Part shown: positions 9,193 to 17,572 of the stretch, piece by piece | How the letters are laid out: each line of letters begins with the position of its first letter | Numbering within the stretch: position 1 is the stretch's first letter | Made by a program: the position numbers and the translations under genes | Notes under the pieces: generated by a model | What the model was told of the DNA's origin: nothing | Seen by the model: the letters and a program-made list of their open reading frames with translations, nothing else | Database searches by the model: none | NCBI RefSeq assembly: GCF_003704105.1 | Contig: NZ_QUOQ01000004.1 | Span: 1-64,000, forward strand | Length of the DNA: 64,000 nt | DNA from: Brevundimonas lutea | GTDB lineage: Bacteria > Pseudomonadota > Alphaproteobacteria > Caulobacterales > Caulobacteraceae | Direction: 5' to 3'

Positions 9193-9765
9193 ATGGGCGG
9201 CCTCGGCCCCGGGATCGGGGGCCTCGAAATTCTCGTCATAGGGCTGGTGGCCCTGCTGGTTGTCGGACCCAAGGACCTGCCGGTCCTGATGCGTCGGGTC
9301 GGCCAGTGGATGGCGCGCGCCCGCAACATGGCCGCCGAGTTCCGCGCCAGCTTCGACGAGATGGCGCGCCAGTCCGAACTGGACGAGCTGCGCAAGGAGG
9401 TCGAGGCCTTGCGCCACGCCAATCCTGTGCACCGTCTGGGCGCCGACGCCGACGCGGCATTCAAGGACATCAAGGATGGGTTGAACGCCCCCGCGACACC
9501 CAAGGCCGCCGCCCTGGCCGCGCCCGATCCGGCCCCGCAGATGACGCCAATCGCGCCTCCGGCTGAACCCGTCGCTGGTCCAGAGCCTAAGCCAAAACCC
9601 AGGCCCCGCGCCGCAAAGCCCGCGACGGCCAAGAAGACATCCGCCGCCAAGACGGCCTCGCCCAAGACCGCGTCGCGCCCCAAGGCTGAACCGAAAGCCT
9701 CGAGCGCGCCCAAGGCCGCCGCTCGGAAAACGTCCGCCAAGAGCGCGCGCAAGGTGCAGCCGTGA
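9193..9765 (+). CDS. tatB: Sec-independent protein translocase TatB
   Basis: 190 residues. An N-terminal helix with IGGLEILVIGLVALLVVGPKDLPVLMR contains the Gly-Pro hinge typical of TatB, then an amphipathic helix. The C-terminal half is a long Ala/Lys/Pro-rich tail (many KTASPK and KPAT units), common in alphaproteobacterial TatB and probably disordered. TatB binds TatC to recognise twin-arginine signals. The stop overlaps the GTG of tatC (GTGA at 9762-9765). Confidence 0.93.
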   Translation: MGGLGPGIGGLEILVIGLVALLVVGPKDLPVLMRRVGQWMARARNMAAEFRASFDEMARQSELDELRKEVEALRHANPVHRLGADADAAFKDIKDGLNAPATPKAAALAAPDPAPQMTPIAPPAEPVAGPEPKPKPRPRAAKPATAKKTSAAKTASPKTASRPKAEPKASSAPKAAARKTSAKSARKVQP

Positions 9766-10655
9766 GCCGGGACGAGCGCGACGAAGCCGAGATCGAGGCG
9801 TCGCGCGCGCCATTGATGGATCATCTGGTCGAGCTGCGCAGCCGGCTTCTGGTCTGCGTCATCGCCTTCGTCGCCGCCTTCATCCTGTGCTTCTACTTCG
9901 CGGCCCAGATCCAGGTGTTCCTGATCAAGCCCTTCCAGGCCGCCGCCGCCCTGCACACCGTGGCCCAGAACCAGGGCGCGCACGGCGGCAATCCGTTCGA
10001 GTTGATCGCCGTAACGGCAGGCCTGCGCCCCTTTCCCGAGGGGGGCATGTCGGCGGTCGAGCTGATCGCCACCGCGCCGTTGGAACAGCTGTTCACCAAG
10101 ATGAAGATCGCCGGCTTCGGCGCCATCATCCTGGCCTTCCCCGTGCTGGCCTGGCAGCTCTACCGTTTCGTCGCGCCGGGCCTGTACCGCAACGAGAAGG
10201 GCGCCTTCCTGCCCTTCCTTTTCGCGGCGCCGGTGCTGTTCCTGCTGGGCGCGGCGCTGGTCTATTTCGTCATGCTGCCCTTCGTCATGTGGTTCTCGCT
10301 GAGCCAGCAGATCAATGCCGAGGGCATCTCGGTCGAGCTGATGACCAAGATTTCCGAGTATCTGAACCTGGTCACCTCGCTGATCCTGGCGTTTGGCCTG
10401 TGTTTCCAGCTGCCGGTGGTGACCACCCTGTTGGGCCTGGCGGGCATCGTCAGCTCCAAGGCCATGGCGGCCGGCCGGCGCTACGCCATCGTCGCCGTGG
10501 TGGCGGTGGCGGCGGTGGTGACCCCGCCCGATCCGATCAGCCAGTTGATGCTCGCCGTGCCCCTGGTCATCCTCTACGAGGTCTCGATCTGGTGCGTACG
10601 GCTGATCGAGCTGCGTCGCAAAAAGGAAGACGCGGCGGAGGCCCTGGCGGCCTAA
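9762..10655 (+). CDS. tatC: Sec-independent protein translocase TatC
   Basis: 297 residues with six hydrophobic segments. The conserved N-terminal motif MDHLVELRSRL (residues 19-29), FVAPGLYRNEK after the second helix and the late VTPPDPISQ are diagnostic. TatC with TatB is the signal-peptide receptor in the inner membrane. The first periplasmic loop (about residues 55-108) is longer than in E. coli, as is common in alphaproteobacteria. GTG start coupled to tatB. Confidence 0.95.
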   Translation: MSRDERDEAEIEASRAPLMDHLVELRSRLLVCVIAFVAAFILCFYFAAQIQVFLIKPFQAAAALHTVAQNQGAHGGNPFELIAVTAGLRPFPEGGMSAVELIATAPLEQLFTKMKIAGFGAIILAFPVLAWQLYRFVAPGLYRNEKGAFLPFLFAAPVLFLLGAALVYFVMLPFVMWFSLSQQINAEGISVELMTKISEYLNLVTSLILAFGLCFQLPVVTTLLGLAGIVSSKAMAAGRRYAIVAVVAVAAVVTPPDPISQLMLAVPLVILYEVSIWCVRLIELRRKKEDAAEALAA

Positions 10656-10656
10656 T

Positions 10657-11676
10657 TCAACCGACCTCGGCCAAATAGGCGTCGATCTCCGCCAGATGCC
10701 GCGTCTTCGCCGCGTCATCCACGAACGCCCCCTCGAAGCTGTTCCGCGCCATCTGGACCAGCGCCTCGCGGGACAGTCCGGTCGCCTCCGCCAAGCGCAC
10801 ATAGTTGTCGGCGACATAGCCGCCGAAATAGGCCGGATCGTCGGAATTCAGGGTGACGTGCAGCCCGCGCCGCAGCATCTCCGGCACGGGGTGGTCAGCC
10901 AGATCGTCGACGACGCACAGCTTGAGGTTCGACAGCGGGCAGACCGTCAGGGTCATCCGCTCATCGGCCAAACGGCGGATCAGGCCCTCGTCCTCCATCG
11001 ACCGGTTGCCGTGGTCCATGCGGTCGATACGCAGCAGGTCCAGCGCCTCGTGCACATACGCCGGCGGTCCCTCCTCCCCGGCATGGGCGACGCGCTTCAG
11101 CCCCATCTCTCCCGCGCGGGCGAAGACGCGCTGGAACTTGGACGGCGGATGGCCGACCTCGGAGCTGTCCAGACCGACGCCCGCGATCCGGTCCAGCCAC
11201 GGCTCGACGGCCTTCAGCGTGGCGAAGGCGGCCTCCTCGTCCAGATGCCGCAGGAAACACAGGATCAGTTTCGAACTGACGCCCAGCTCGGCCTCGGCCG
11301 CCACCATGCCGGACAGTAGACCGTCGGCAGCGACGGCGAAGGGCAGGCCCCGGTCGGTGTGGGTCTGGGGGTCGAAGAAGATTTCGGCGTGCCGCACGCC
11401 GTCCGCCGCCGCCCTTCGGAAATAGGCCAGCGCCAGCTCGTGGAAGTCCTGCTCGGTCCGCAGCACGTCGGCGCCGGCGTAATAGATGTCGAGGAAGTCC
11501 TGCAGGTTGGAGAAGTCATAGGCCGCCCGCACCTGCTCGACGCTGTCGAACGGGATCGCCACCCGGTTGCGCCGCGCGAACTCGAACATCTGCTCGGGCT
11601 CCAGCGACCCCTCAATATGCAGATGCAGCTCGGCCTTGGGCAGGCCGGCGACGAAGGTGACGAGATCGGACGACAT
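10657..11676 (-). CDS. Adenosine deaminase family protein, probably adenine deaminase type
   Basis: 339 residues from the ATG at 11676, which has GAGG just upstream; an in-frame TTG at 11688 is less likely. Metal and catalytic motifs of the adenosine deaminase superfamily are intact: AELHLHIEGSLEP (two His), HAGEEG (His and the proton-donor Glu) and LNSDDPAYFGG (Asp pair). The segment GVGLDSSEVGHPP is the form seen in the Aah1-like adenine deaminase branch rather than true adenosine deaminases, so adenine to hypoxanthine salvage is the better guess. Converges with tatC, ending 1 base from it. Confidence 0.85.
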   Translation of the reverse strand: MSSDLVTFVAGLPKAELHLHIEGSLEPEQMFEFARRNRVAIPFDSVEQVRAAYDFSNLQDFLDIYYAGADVLRTEQDFHELALAYFRRAAADGVRHAEIFFDPQTHTDRGLPFAVAADGLLSGMVAAEAELGVSSKLILCFLRHLDEEAAFATLKAVEPWLDRIAGVGLDSSEVGHPPSKFQRVFARAGEMGLKRVAHAGEEGPPAYVHEALDLLRIDRMDHGNRSMEDEGLIRRLADERMTLTVCPLSNLKLCVVDDLADHPVPEMLRRGLHVTLNSDDPAYFGGYVADNYVRLAEATGLSREALVQMARNSFEGAFVDDAAKTRHLAEIDAYLAEVG

Positions 11677-11740
11677 GGTGGGCCTCAAGGTCAGCGAGCC
11701 CGCATCATGGCCGACAGGACGCGACTGGGTCGAGAGCCCA

Positions 11741-12505
11741 TCAGAATTTCGGCGCCCGCTTCTGGCTGAAGGCCATGAAGGCCTCCATCGCCTCCGGGCT
11801 CTTCATCTGGACGCCGAAGGCCGCGCCCTCGGCCTGCATGATGGCCCACAGCCGCTCGCCGTCGCGCATCAGGCGCTTGGAGGCCCGGATCGACCCCGGT
11901 GCGCGCCGGGCCAGCTTTCGGGCCAGATCGCGCGCGACAGCCTCGACCTGATCGGCCGCCACCGCGCGGTTGGCCAGGCCCCAGGCGGCGGCGGTCACGC
12001 CGTCGATCGGCTCGCCCAGAGCGAACAGTTCGAAGGCCCGCTGATGGCCGATGGCGTGCGGCAACAGCAAGCTGGACGCCGCCTCGGGCGTCAGGGCCAG
12101 ATTGACGAAGGGCGCCGACAACAGGGCGTCCTCGGCGACCACCACCAGATCACAGTGCAGCAGCAAGGTCAGGCCGATGCCGACGGCCCGACCGCGAACC
12201 GCCGCCACGGCCGGCTTGTCCAGCTCGGCCATCGCCTTGAGGAACTGGAACACCGGCGCGTCCAGGCCCATCTCGCCGCCCGAGGCCGAGCTGATGGCGA
12301 CGAAGTCGGCGATGTCGTTGCCGGCCGAGAAACTGTCGCCTTCGGCGCTGAACAGCACCACGCGCGCGGTCGCATCAGCCTGGGCCGCCGTCACCGCCTC
12401 GGTCATGGCGGCGTACATGGCCTGGGTGATGGCGTTCTTCTTGTCCGGCCGGTTCAGCCGGATTTCGACCACGCCGTCTTCGGTCCGCACCACGATCTCA
12501 CTCAC
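11741..12505 (-). CDS. Enoyl-CoA hydratase/isomerase family protein
   Basis: 254 residues from GTG 12505, which overlaps the TGA of the upstream hydrolase gene (GTGA). The frame is open upstream, but that part is antisense-like composition inside the neighbour. Crotonase fold motifs: FSAGNDIADF for the first oxyanion-hole strand, then AVRGRAVGIGLTLLLHCD for the second. The later LTPEAASSLLLP carries a Glu at the position used by peroxisomal delta3-delta2-enoyl-CoA isomerases, so an isomerase is more likely than a hydratase. Acts in fatty-acid or related acyl-CoA oxidation. Confidence 0.88.
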   Translation of the reverse strand: MSEIVVRTEDGVVEIRLNRPDKKNAITQAMYAAMTEAVTAAQADATARVVLFSAEGDSFSAGNDIADFVAISSASGGEMGLDAPVFQFLKAMAELDKPAVAAVRGRAVGIGLTLLLHCDLVVVAEDALLSAPFVNLALTPEAASSLLLPHAIGHQRAFELFALGEPIDGVTAAAWGLANRAVAADQVEAVARDLARKLARRAPGSIRASKRLMRDGERLWAIMQAEGAAFGVQMKSPEAMEAFMAFSQKRAPKF

Positions 12506-13620
12506 GTCTCGGTCTCCTCCGGGCCTGTCGCCCGCCACCAGTCCACGCCGTCCCCGTCGCGCCTGCGCTCCGCCCGGCCTCGCCGTTCCAGATAGTTCAG
12601 ATGCGCCACCGCCTCGCCCGTGGCCATGGCGTAGACGCCGTCCGACACCGGCCGGGCGAACAGGCTGCCGAACACATCCACCGCTCGCGCCGGCTCGGCC
12701 AGCCGCCGCTTCAATCGCTTCAGAGCCACCCCATGACCCCTCACCAGCGCGTCCAGCCGCGGATGCAGCCCGTTGAACGGCTCGCCATGCGAGGGCAGCA
12801 CATAGAGATCGGCCGGCAGTTCGGACCTCAACCGTTCGCAGGCCGCGATCCAGTCGCCGAGCGGATCGGCCAAGGGCTCGGTCGGCCACACCGACACGTT
12901 TGAGCTGATCTTCGGCAGCACCTGATCGCCCGAGATGAACACCCCGTCGTCCAACCGCCACAGGCCGACATGTTCGGGGGAATGCCCTTCCCCTGCGACG
13001 AGCCGCCAGTCCCGGCCGTCAATCCTCAGCCTCTCGCCGCCGACGATCCGCCGATAAGACGGCGGTAACGGCGCGACACCCATGGCGAACCGGCCGTAAC
13101 CGCTCCGCCAAGCCTCGATCCGCCCTTCATCCCACCCGGCGGCGCGGTAGAACGCGGCCCCGCCCTCCGGCGCCGGTCCTGTATCCGCCATCAGCATGCG
13201 CGCCGTCACATACTCCAGCCGCGACATCAGCAGCGGCGCCTCGAAGCGTTCGCACAGCCAGCCGACCAGGCCGATGTGATCCGGATGCATGTGGGTGGCC
13301 AGCACGCGGGTGACCGGACGACCGCCCAGCGGACCGGCCAGTACCGCCTCCCAGGCCTCGCGCGTGTCCGGCAGGTTCAGCCCGGTATCGACGATTAGCC
13401 AGCCGTCGCCGTCCCGCAGCGCCCAGCCATTCACATGATCCAGCGCCATGGGCAGCCGGAACCGCAGCCACAGCACGCCGTCGGCGACTTCCACGGCCTC
13501 GCCGGGCATGGGCGGTGGCGGCCCTGAATAGGCCAGGCCACGCGCCGTCTCGCCGTCCCGCACGGGCTGTCCGTCGGCCAAGAGTGGGTCTCCAATCGCA
13601 ACGCGCTGACCCTGCCTCAA
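12502..13620 (-). CDS. MBL-fold metallo-hydrolase
   Basis: 372 residues from a TTG start; the exact start is uncertain. The zinc-binding signature THMHPDHIG, then GEGHSPEH, ISGDQVLP and LPSHGEPF give the full set of metal ligands for a two-metal hydrolase. The MALDHVNGWAL segment before WLIVDTG is typical of the glyoxalase II-like group that sits beside acyl-CoA genes. It is coupled by GTGA to the crotonase-family gene, so a thioesterase-like hydrolysis of a CoA ester is plausible but not proven. Confidence 0.85.
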   Translation of the reverse strand: MRQGQRVAIGDPLLADGQPVRDGETARGLAYSGPPPPMPGEAVEVADGVLWLRFRLPMALDHVNGWALRDGDGWLIVDTGLNLPDTREAWEAVLAGPLGGRPVTRVLATHMHPDHIGLVGWLCERFEAPLLMSRLEYVTARMLMADTGPAPEGGAAFYRAAGWDEGRIEAWRSGYGRFAMGVAPLPPSYRRIVGGERLRIDGRDWRLVAGEGHSPEHVGLWRLDDGVFISGDQVLPKISSNVSVWPTEPLADPLGDWIAACERLRSELPADLYVLPSHGEPFNGLHPRLDALVRGHGVALKRLKRRLAEPARAVDVFGSLFARPVSDGVYAMATGEAVAHLNYLERRGRAERRRDGDGVDWWRATGPEETET

Positions 13621-13748
13621 GGGCTGGACCGGGTCAAAGGGTCACCTTGATGAAGCCCTTTTTCTCCCCGAGCGTTGCGGCTTGACCCCGGCGCGCCGCT
13701 TGGCCAAGCCTGCGTCCACCTGATCGACGACCAGAGGAAACCCCGGAT

Positions 13749-15146
13749 ATGTCGCGTTACGTCATGGCCCAGGCGGGCATGCTGCTAACCCTTTTCGCCT
13801 TCACTCCGATCCCGGCGCACGCACAGGAAGTCCGACGGACCCAACCAGGCGATGTTCCCGAAGCTCAAAGAGACACCGGCGCGTCGCGGTTGGGGCGCGC
13901 GCGGCCTCAACGGGAAGCTGCCGCTGCGCAGGCGCCGGAAGAAATCGCCGCCGTAGCGACCCAGGCGCTCACCGCCGCCAGCGTCTCTTGCCAGGTCACA
14001 AACGCCCGAGAGATCGGGCGTCTGCCGGACGGGTCGTCATCCGTGCTTGAAGCCGCCTGCGCCACCGGTCCCGGCTATGTTCTAACCACCGCCACGCCGC
14101 CGGTCGTGTTCAACTGCCTGATCGCCGCTAATCAGGCGGACGACGCCGTCGCCGCCAATCCCGAAGCGACGCCGCCGCGCTGCGAACTGCCGGAAAACGC
14201 CGACGTGCTCGCCGCCGTCCAGCCGTGGGTCCAGGCCGCTGGTCTCAGTTGCCAGGTTGATCAGGTGCAGTGGGTCGGACGCACGGGCAACGGCTCCGAC
14301 CGCTACGAAGTCGGCTGCAACGGAGCAGGCGGAGCCTGGATCGAGATCGGCCAGGACGGCTCGGTCACCAACACGCTCGATTGCCTCCAGATCCCCGCCA
14401 ACGCGGGCGCCTGTGAATATACGACTGCCGCCGAGTCCGCCGCTGGCATCCAGGCGCGCCTCGCCGGCTCTCCCGCCGCCGACTGCGCCGCAAGCCAGGC
14501 CCGTTACATGGGCGCTAATCAGAATGGTCGTTTCTTTGAGCTGAAATGCGCCTCGGGCGTGGGTCAGGTCGTCCGCCTCGGCAACGATGGCGCGTTCCAG
14601 CAGGCCTATGACTGCGCTCAGGCCGCCAATATCGGTGATGGTTGCCAGCTGTCAGACGCGGGCGCCGCCGTGGCTGCTCAGGGCGAAAAGCGCGCCGCGC
14701 GACTGGCCGAACTCGGTCGTCCCTGCACGGTGACTGACCAGCGCGTCATTGGCCGCGAGGGCGACGGCGCCCAGCGGGAAGTGGTGGAGTTCGGCTGCTC
14801 GGATGCGCCGTTGGGGCTGGTGGCTCTGTTTGCCGCCGAAGGAGCCCAGGGCAGCGAGGCCATCGACTGCCTGACCGCGAAGGGTCGCTCCCTGACCTGC
14901 CAGTTCACCACCGAGGACCAGATCAAGGGCGTGCTGGGCCAGATGCTGCAGGCTTCCAATCGCGCCTGCGACGTCAGTGACTACCGCATCGCCGGCCTGA
15001 TGGCCGAGGGTGACGGCCAGGTCATCGAGGTCAAGTGCGCCAGTGGTTCGGGATTCCTCGGAGAATTCCCGGCCACGCGCACCGCCGCTGGTCAGATCCA
15101 GACCTGCGCCCAGGCCGCCCAGGTCGGCGACCGCTGCGAACTCTGA
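13749..15146 (+). CDS. Secreted five-repeat cysteine-rich protein
   Basis: 465 residues. A signal peptide spans about residues 1-26 and ends in AHAQ. After a short linker come five tandem units of roughly 75 residues. Each has a first Cys (SCQVTN, SCQVDQ, DCAASQ, PCTVTD, ACDVSD), a Gly-rich turn, then Glu-x-x-Cys or similar, then a Cys about 25-30 residues later, and ends in x-C-E/Q-L/Y/F. Four Cys per unit suggests two disulfides each. No domain name is recognised. Periplasmic or surface location is expected. A strong terminator follows, so it is a one-gene unit. Confidence 0.85.
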   Translation: MSRYVMAQAGMLLTLFAFTPIPAHAQEVRRTQPGDVPEAQRDTGASRLGRARPQREAAAAQAPEEIAAVATQALTAASVSCQVTNAREIGRLPDGSSSVLEAACATGPGYVLTTATPPVVFNCLIAANQADDAVAANPEATPPRCELPENADVLAAVQPWVQAAGLSCQVDQVQWVGRTGNGSDRYEVGCNGAGGAWIEIGQDGSVTNTLDCLQIPANAGACEYTTAAESAAGIQARLAGSPAADCAASQARYMGANQNGRFFELKCASGVGQVVRLGNDGAFQQAYDCAQAANIGDGCQLSDAGAAVAAQGEKRAARLAELGRPCTVTDQRVIGREGDGAQREVVEFGCSDAPLGLVALFAAEGAQGSEAIDCLTAKGRSLTCQFTTEDQIKGVLGQMLQASNRACDVSDYRIAGLMAEGDGQVIEVKCASGSGFLGEFPATRTAAGQIQTCAQAAQVGDRCEL

Positions 15147-15171
15147 TCGCTGCAGCCGCGTGAGAGACGAG

Positions 15172-15204
15172 GCCCGTCGGAGAAATCCGGCGGGCCTTTC
15201 TCTT
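15172..15204 (+). terminator. Rho-independent terminator after the five-repeat protein gene
   Basis: An 11-bp inverted repeat (GGCCCGTCGGA and TCCGGCGGGCC, one G-T pair) with a 4-base GAAA loop at 15172-15197, followed by TTTCTCTT. It starts 25 bases after the stop codon. Confidence 0.85.
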
Positions 15205-15238
15205 GCCCACGCCCCTGCCCCCGCCTAGCGTCGCCGCC

Positions 15239-16018
15239 ATGCGCATCGCCACCTGGAACGTGAACTCCGTCAACGCCCGCCTGCCGACCGTCTTGGCCTG
15301 GCTGGAGGCGGCCCAGCCCGACGTGGTCTGCTTCCAGGAGATCAAATGCGTCGACGAGAAGTTCCCCAGGGAGCCGATCGAGGCGCTGGGCTACAACATC
15401 GAGACCCACGGTCAGAAGACCTACAACGGCGTGGCCATCCTCTCGAAACTGCCGATGAGCGTCGAGCGGCGCGGCCTGCCCGGCGACGATACCGATGAGC
15501 AGGCCCGCTACATCGAGGCCCTGATCGAGGCGCCGCGCCCGGTGCGTGTCGGCGGCCTCTACCTGCCCAACGGCAATCCGATCGCGACCGAGAAGTTCGC
15601 CTACAAGTTGGCCTGGTTCGAGCGGCTGCGTCGCCACGCGACCGACTTGCTGACCCTGGAGGAGAGTTTCGTCCTGTGCGGCGACTATAACGTCATCCCC
15701 ATGCCGGAAGACGCCAAAAACCCCACCGCCTGGACCGGCGACGCGCTGTTCCAGCCTGAGAGCCGAGCCGCCTTCCGCGCCCTGAAATACCTGGGTCTGG
15801 CCGACGCCCATGAAATCGGAAACGAGCCGGCCGGAACCTATACCTTCTGGGACTATCAGGCCGGCGCCTGGCAACGCGACCACGGCATCCGTATCGACTT
15901 CCACCTGCTGTCGCCTCAGGCGGCCGACCGTTTCCAGAGCATCGAGACCCATCGCGACGCGCGCGATATGGAGAAGCCCTCGGACCACGTGCCGGTGGTG
16001 ATCGATCTGGCCGATTGA
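15239..16018 (+). CDS. xthA: Exodeoxyribonuclease III
   Basis: 259 residues from the ATG at 15239. The frame is open 36 bases further up but overlaps the terminator region. MRIATWNVNSVNARL, the catalytic Glu in VVCFQEIKC, LYLPNGNP, the GDYNVIP pair and the C-terminal SDHVPVV are the hallmark motifs of the XthA/APE1 family, including the AP-endonuclease His and Asp. It cleaves abasic sites and has 3' exonuclease activity in base-excision repair. Likely a single gene. Confidence 0.95.
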   Translation: MRIATWNVNSVNARLPTVLAWLEAAQPDVVCFQEIKCVDEKFPREPIEALGYNIETHGQKTYNGVAILSKLPMSVERRGLPGDDTDEQARYIEALIEAPRPVRVGGLYLPNGNPIATEKFAYKLAWFERLRRHATDLLTLEESFVLCGDYNVIPMPEDAKNPTAWTGDALFQPESRAAFRALKYLGLADAHEIGNEPAGTYTFWDYQAGAWQRDHGIRIDFHLLSPQAADRFQSIETHRDARDMEKPSDHVPVVIDLAD

Positions 16019-16082
16019 TCCGATTTCACGCGTCGGCCGAATGCCGCTAGCCTGCTGAGCGCGGCTTGGGAGGGCCGAATCG

Positions 16083-16592
16083 GTGGAGGCGATCCGCATC
16101 ATCCTGCTGGCGGCGCTGGGCGCGGCGGTGCTGACCACCGCGGGCCTGACCCTGGCGTGGTGGATGGAGCCGGAGCGGCGTCTACGGCGGGCTCTGCGAA
16201 AGGCGCTCGGCGACGGCGCGGAAGCCGAAGCCCTCTCGCCAAGCGAAGGCAAGGCGGCGGCGCTCGACTTCCAGACCGGCCAGCTCCTGGTGCTCTGGAA
16301 TCGCGGAGCGGGCGGCCTGGTCTATGAGTTCGAGGAGGTCGATGGCGCCGAGCTGATCGTCGACGGGCATGTCGTGGCCCGTGTCCGACGCGGCGAACAG
16401 CGCAAGCAACTGGACGTCATGGCCCCGGATGCGGAACAGGTCGTGCTCCGCCTCATCTTCGACGACGCCCGCAATCCCGAATTCGAGCTCAGTCTTTGGA
16501 CCACCGGCCTGCCCACCCCGGCCGGCTCGCCGCCCGAGGCCCTGCGTCTCGGCCGTCGCTGGCTCAGCCATGTCGAGGCCCTGCTGAAATGA
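16083..16592 (+). CDS. Conserved membrane-anchored hypothetical protein
   Basis: 169 residues from GTG 16083. One N-terminal transmembrane helix (residues about 5-27) is followed by a basic stretch (RRLRRALRKAL) and a soluble beta-rich domain with VYEFEEVDGAELIVDGHVVARV. This soluble part resembles proteins that store a vector of properties on the cytoplasmic side, but no family is recognised. Only 77 bases separate it from the following gene. Confidence 0.7.
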   Translation: MEAIRIILLAALGAAVLTTAGLTLAWWMEPERRLRRALRKALGDGAEAEALSPSEGKAAALDFQTGQLLVLWNRGAGGLVYEFEEVDGAELIVDGHVVARVRRGEQRKQLDVMAPDAEQVVLRLIFDDARNPEFELSLWTTGLPTPAGSPPEALRLGRRWLSHVEALLK

Positions 16593-16669
16593 TCGGCGGC
16601 CTTCCGGTGGCCATCCCGAGGGTCTAGAAGGCGCGATCCTTCGACCACCCTGTTTTTCGGGAGCCCGCC

Positions 16670-17572
16670 GTGGCCCGCCTGTTCGACGCCTATGTCATCG
16701 CCATCTGGACCGCCGCCGAGGGCAAGAAGACCGGCGAGCAATCGCTGTGGATCGGCGTGGCCAAGCGCGACGTGCGCATGCGGCTGAAGACCGAGAGCCA
16801 CAACGCCGCCACCCGCGCCGAGGGTGAAGCAATGCTGGCCACCATTCTGGGCGATCTGGCCAAGCGCGGCGACCGCGCCCTGATCGGCTTCGACTTCCCG
16901 CTGGGCTGGCCGCGCGGCACGGCCGAACGACTGAAGCTGTCGGGAGAGCCCTGGGCGGCGATGAGCAAGTTCGTGGCCTCGAACGTCGTGGACAAAGCCG
17001 ACAACACCAACAACCGCTATCAGGTCGCCGCCAAGATCAACCGGCTGATGACCGACGAGGCCTGGCCGATGTGGGGCGCGCCGGCGCGTCAGGCCCAGCG
17101 CTGGCTGTCTTCCACCAAGCCGCCACACCCCGCCGACATTCCCGAGATGCGTGAGACTGACCGCCGCGCCCGCGTTGGCAAGATCCAGCCCAAGGGCCAA
17201 TGGCAGATGCACGGCGCTGGAGCCACCGGTGGCTTGGCCCTGGTCGGCCAGCCGATGGTGCGCCGCCTTCTGGAGCGTCTGGGCTCGTCGGGTGCCGCTT
17301 GGCCCTTCGGCACGGGCTGGCGCGCCCTGACGGCCGAGGACGTCGCGCCGCTCTCGGCTCTGGTGGTCGAGGCCTGGCCGGCGATGGTTCCATCCTCTCC
17401 CGAGCCGGGCGAGTTCAAGGATCAGGCCTCGGTCGTGGCCGCCGCCGAGCATTTCGCCCGCTTGGACGACAAGGGCGAGCTCGCCGCCCTGTTCGCCCCG
17501 CCGAAGGACATCGACGACGACACGCGCGCGGCCGTCGAGACCGAGGAAGGCTGGATCCTGGGCGTCCGCTAG
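16670..17572 (+). CDS. Conserved hypothetical protein, possibly DUF429-like
   Basis: 300 residues from GTG 16670, no signal peptide or membrane helix. The early part LFDAYVIAIWTAAEGKKTG and ALIGFDFPLGWPRG resembles the RNase H-like fold seen in DUF429 proteins, where an Asp sits at the end of the first and third strands. That assignment is inference. The mid-region IQPKGQWQMHGAGATGG is unusually well composed and may be a conserved loop. Convergent with the MATE gene, overlapping by 4 bases. Confidence 0.6.
   Translation: MARLFDAYVIAIWTAAEGKKTGEQSLWIGVAKRDVRMRLKTESHNAATRAEGEAMLATILGDLAKRGDRALIGFDFPLGWPRGTAERLKLSGEPWAAMSKFVASNVVDKADNTNNRYQVAAKINRLMTDEAWPMWGAPARQAQRWLSSTKPPHPADIPEMRETDRRARVGKIQPKGQWQMHGAGATGGLALVGQPMVRRLLERLGSSGAAWPFGTGWRALTAEDVAPLSALVVEAWPAMVPSSPEPGEFKDQASVVAAAEHFARLDDKGELAALFAPPKDIDDDTRAAVETEEGWILGVR

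Noticed and set aside
13636..13663. AAAGGG...CCCTTT stem with T run
   Set aside because: Lies between two divergent gene starts, where no terminator is expected; the stem is only 6 bp.
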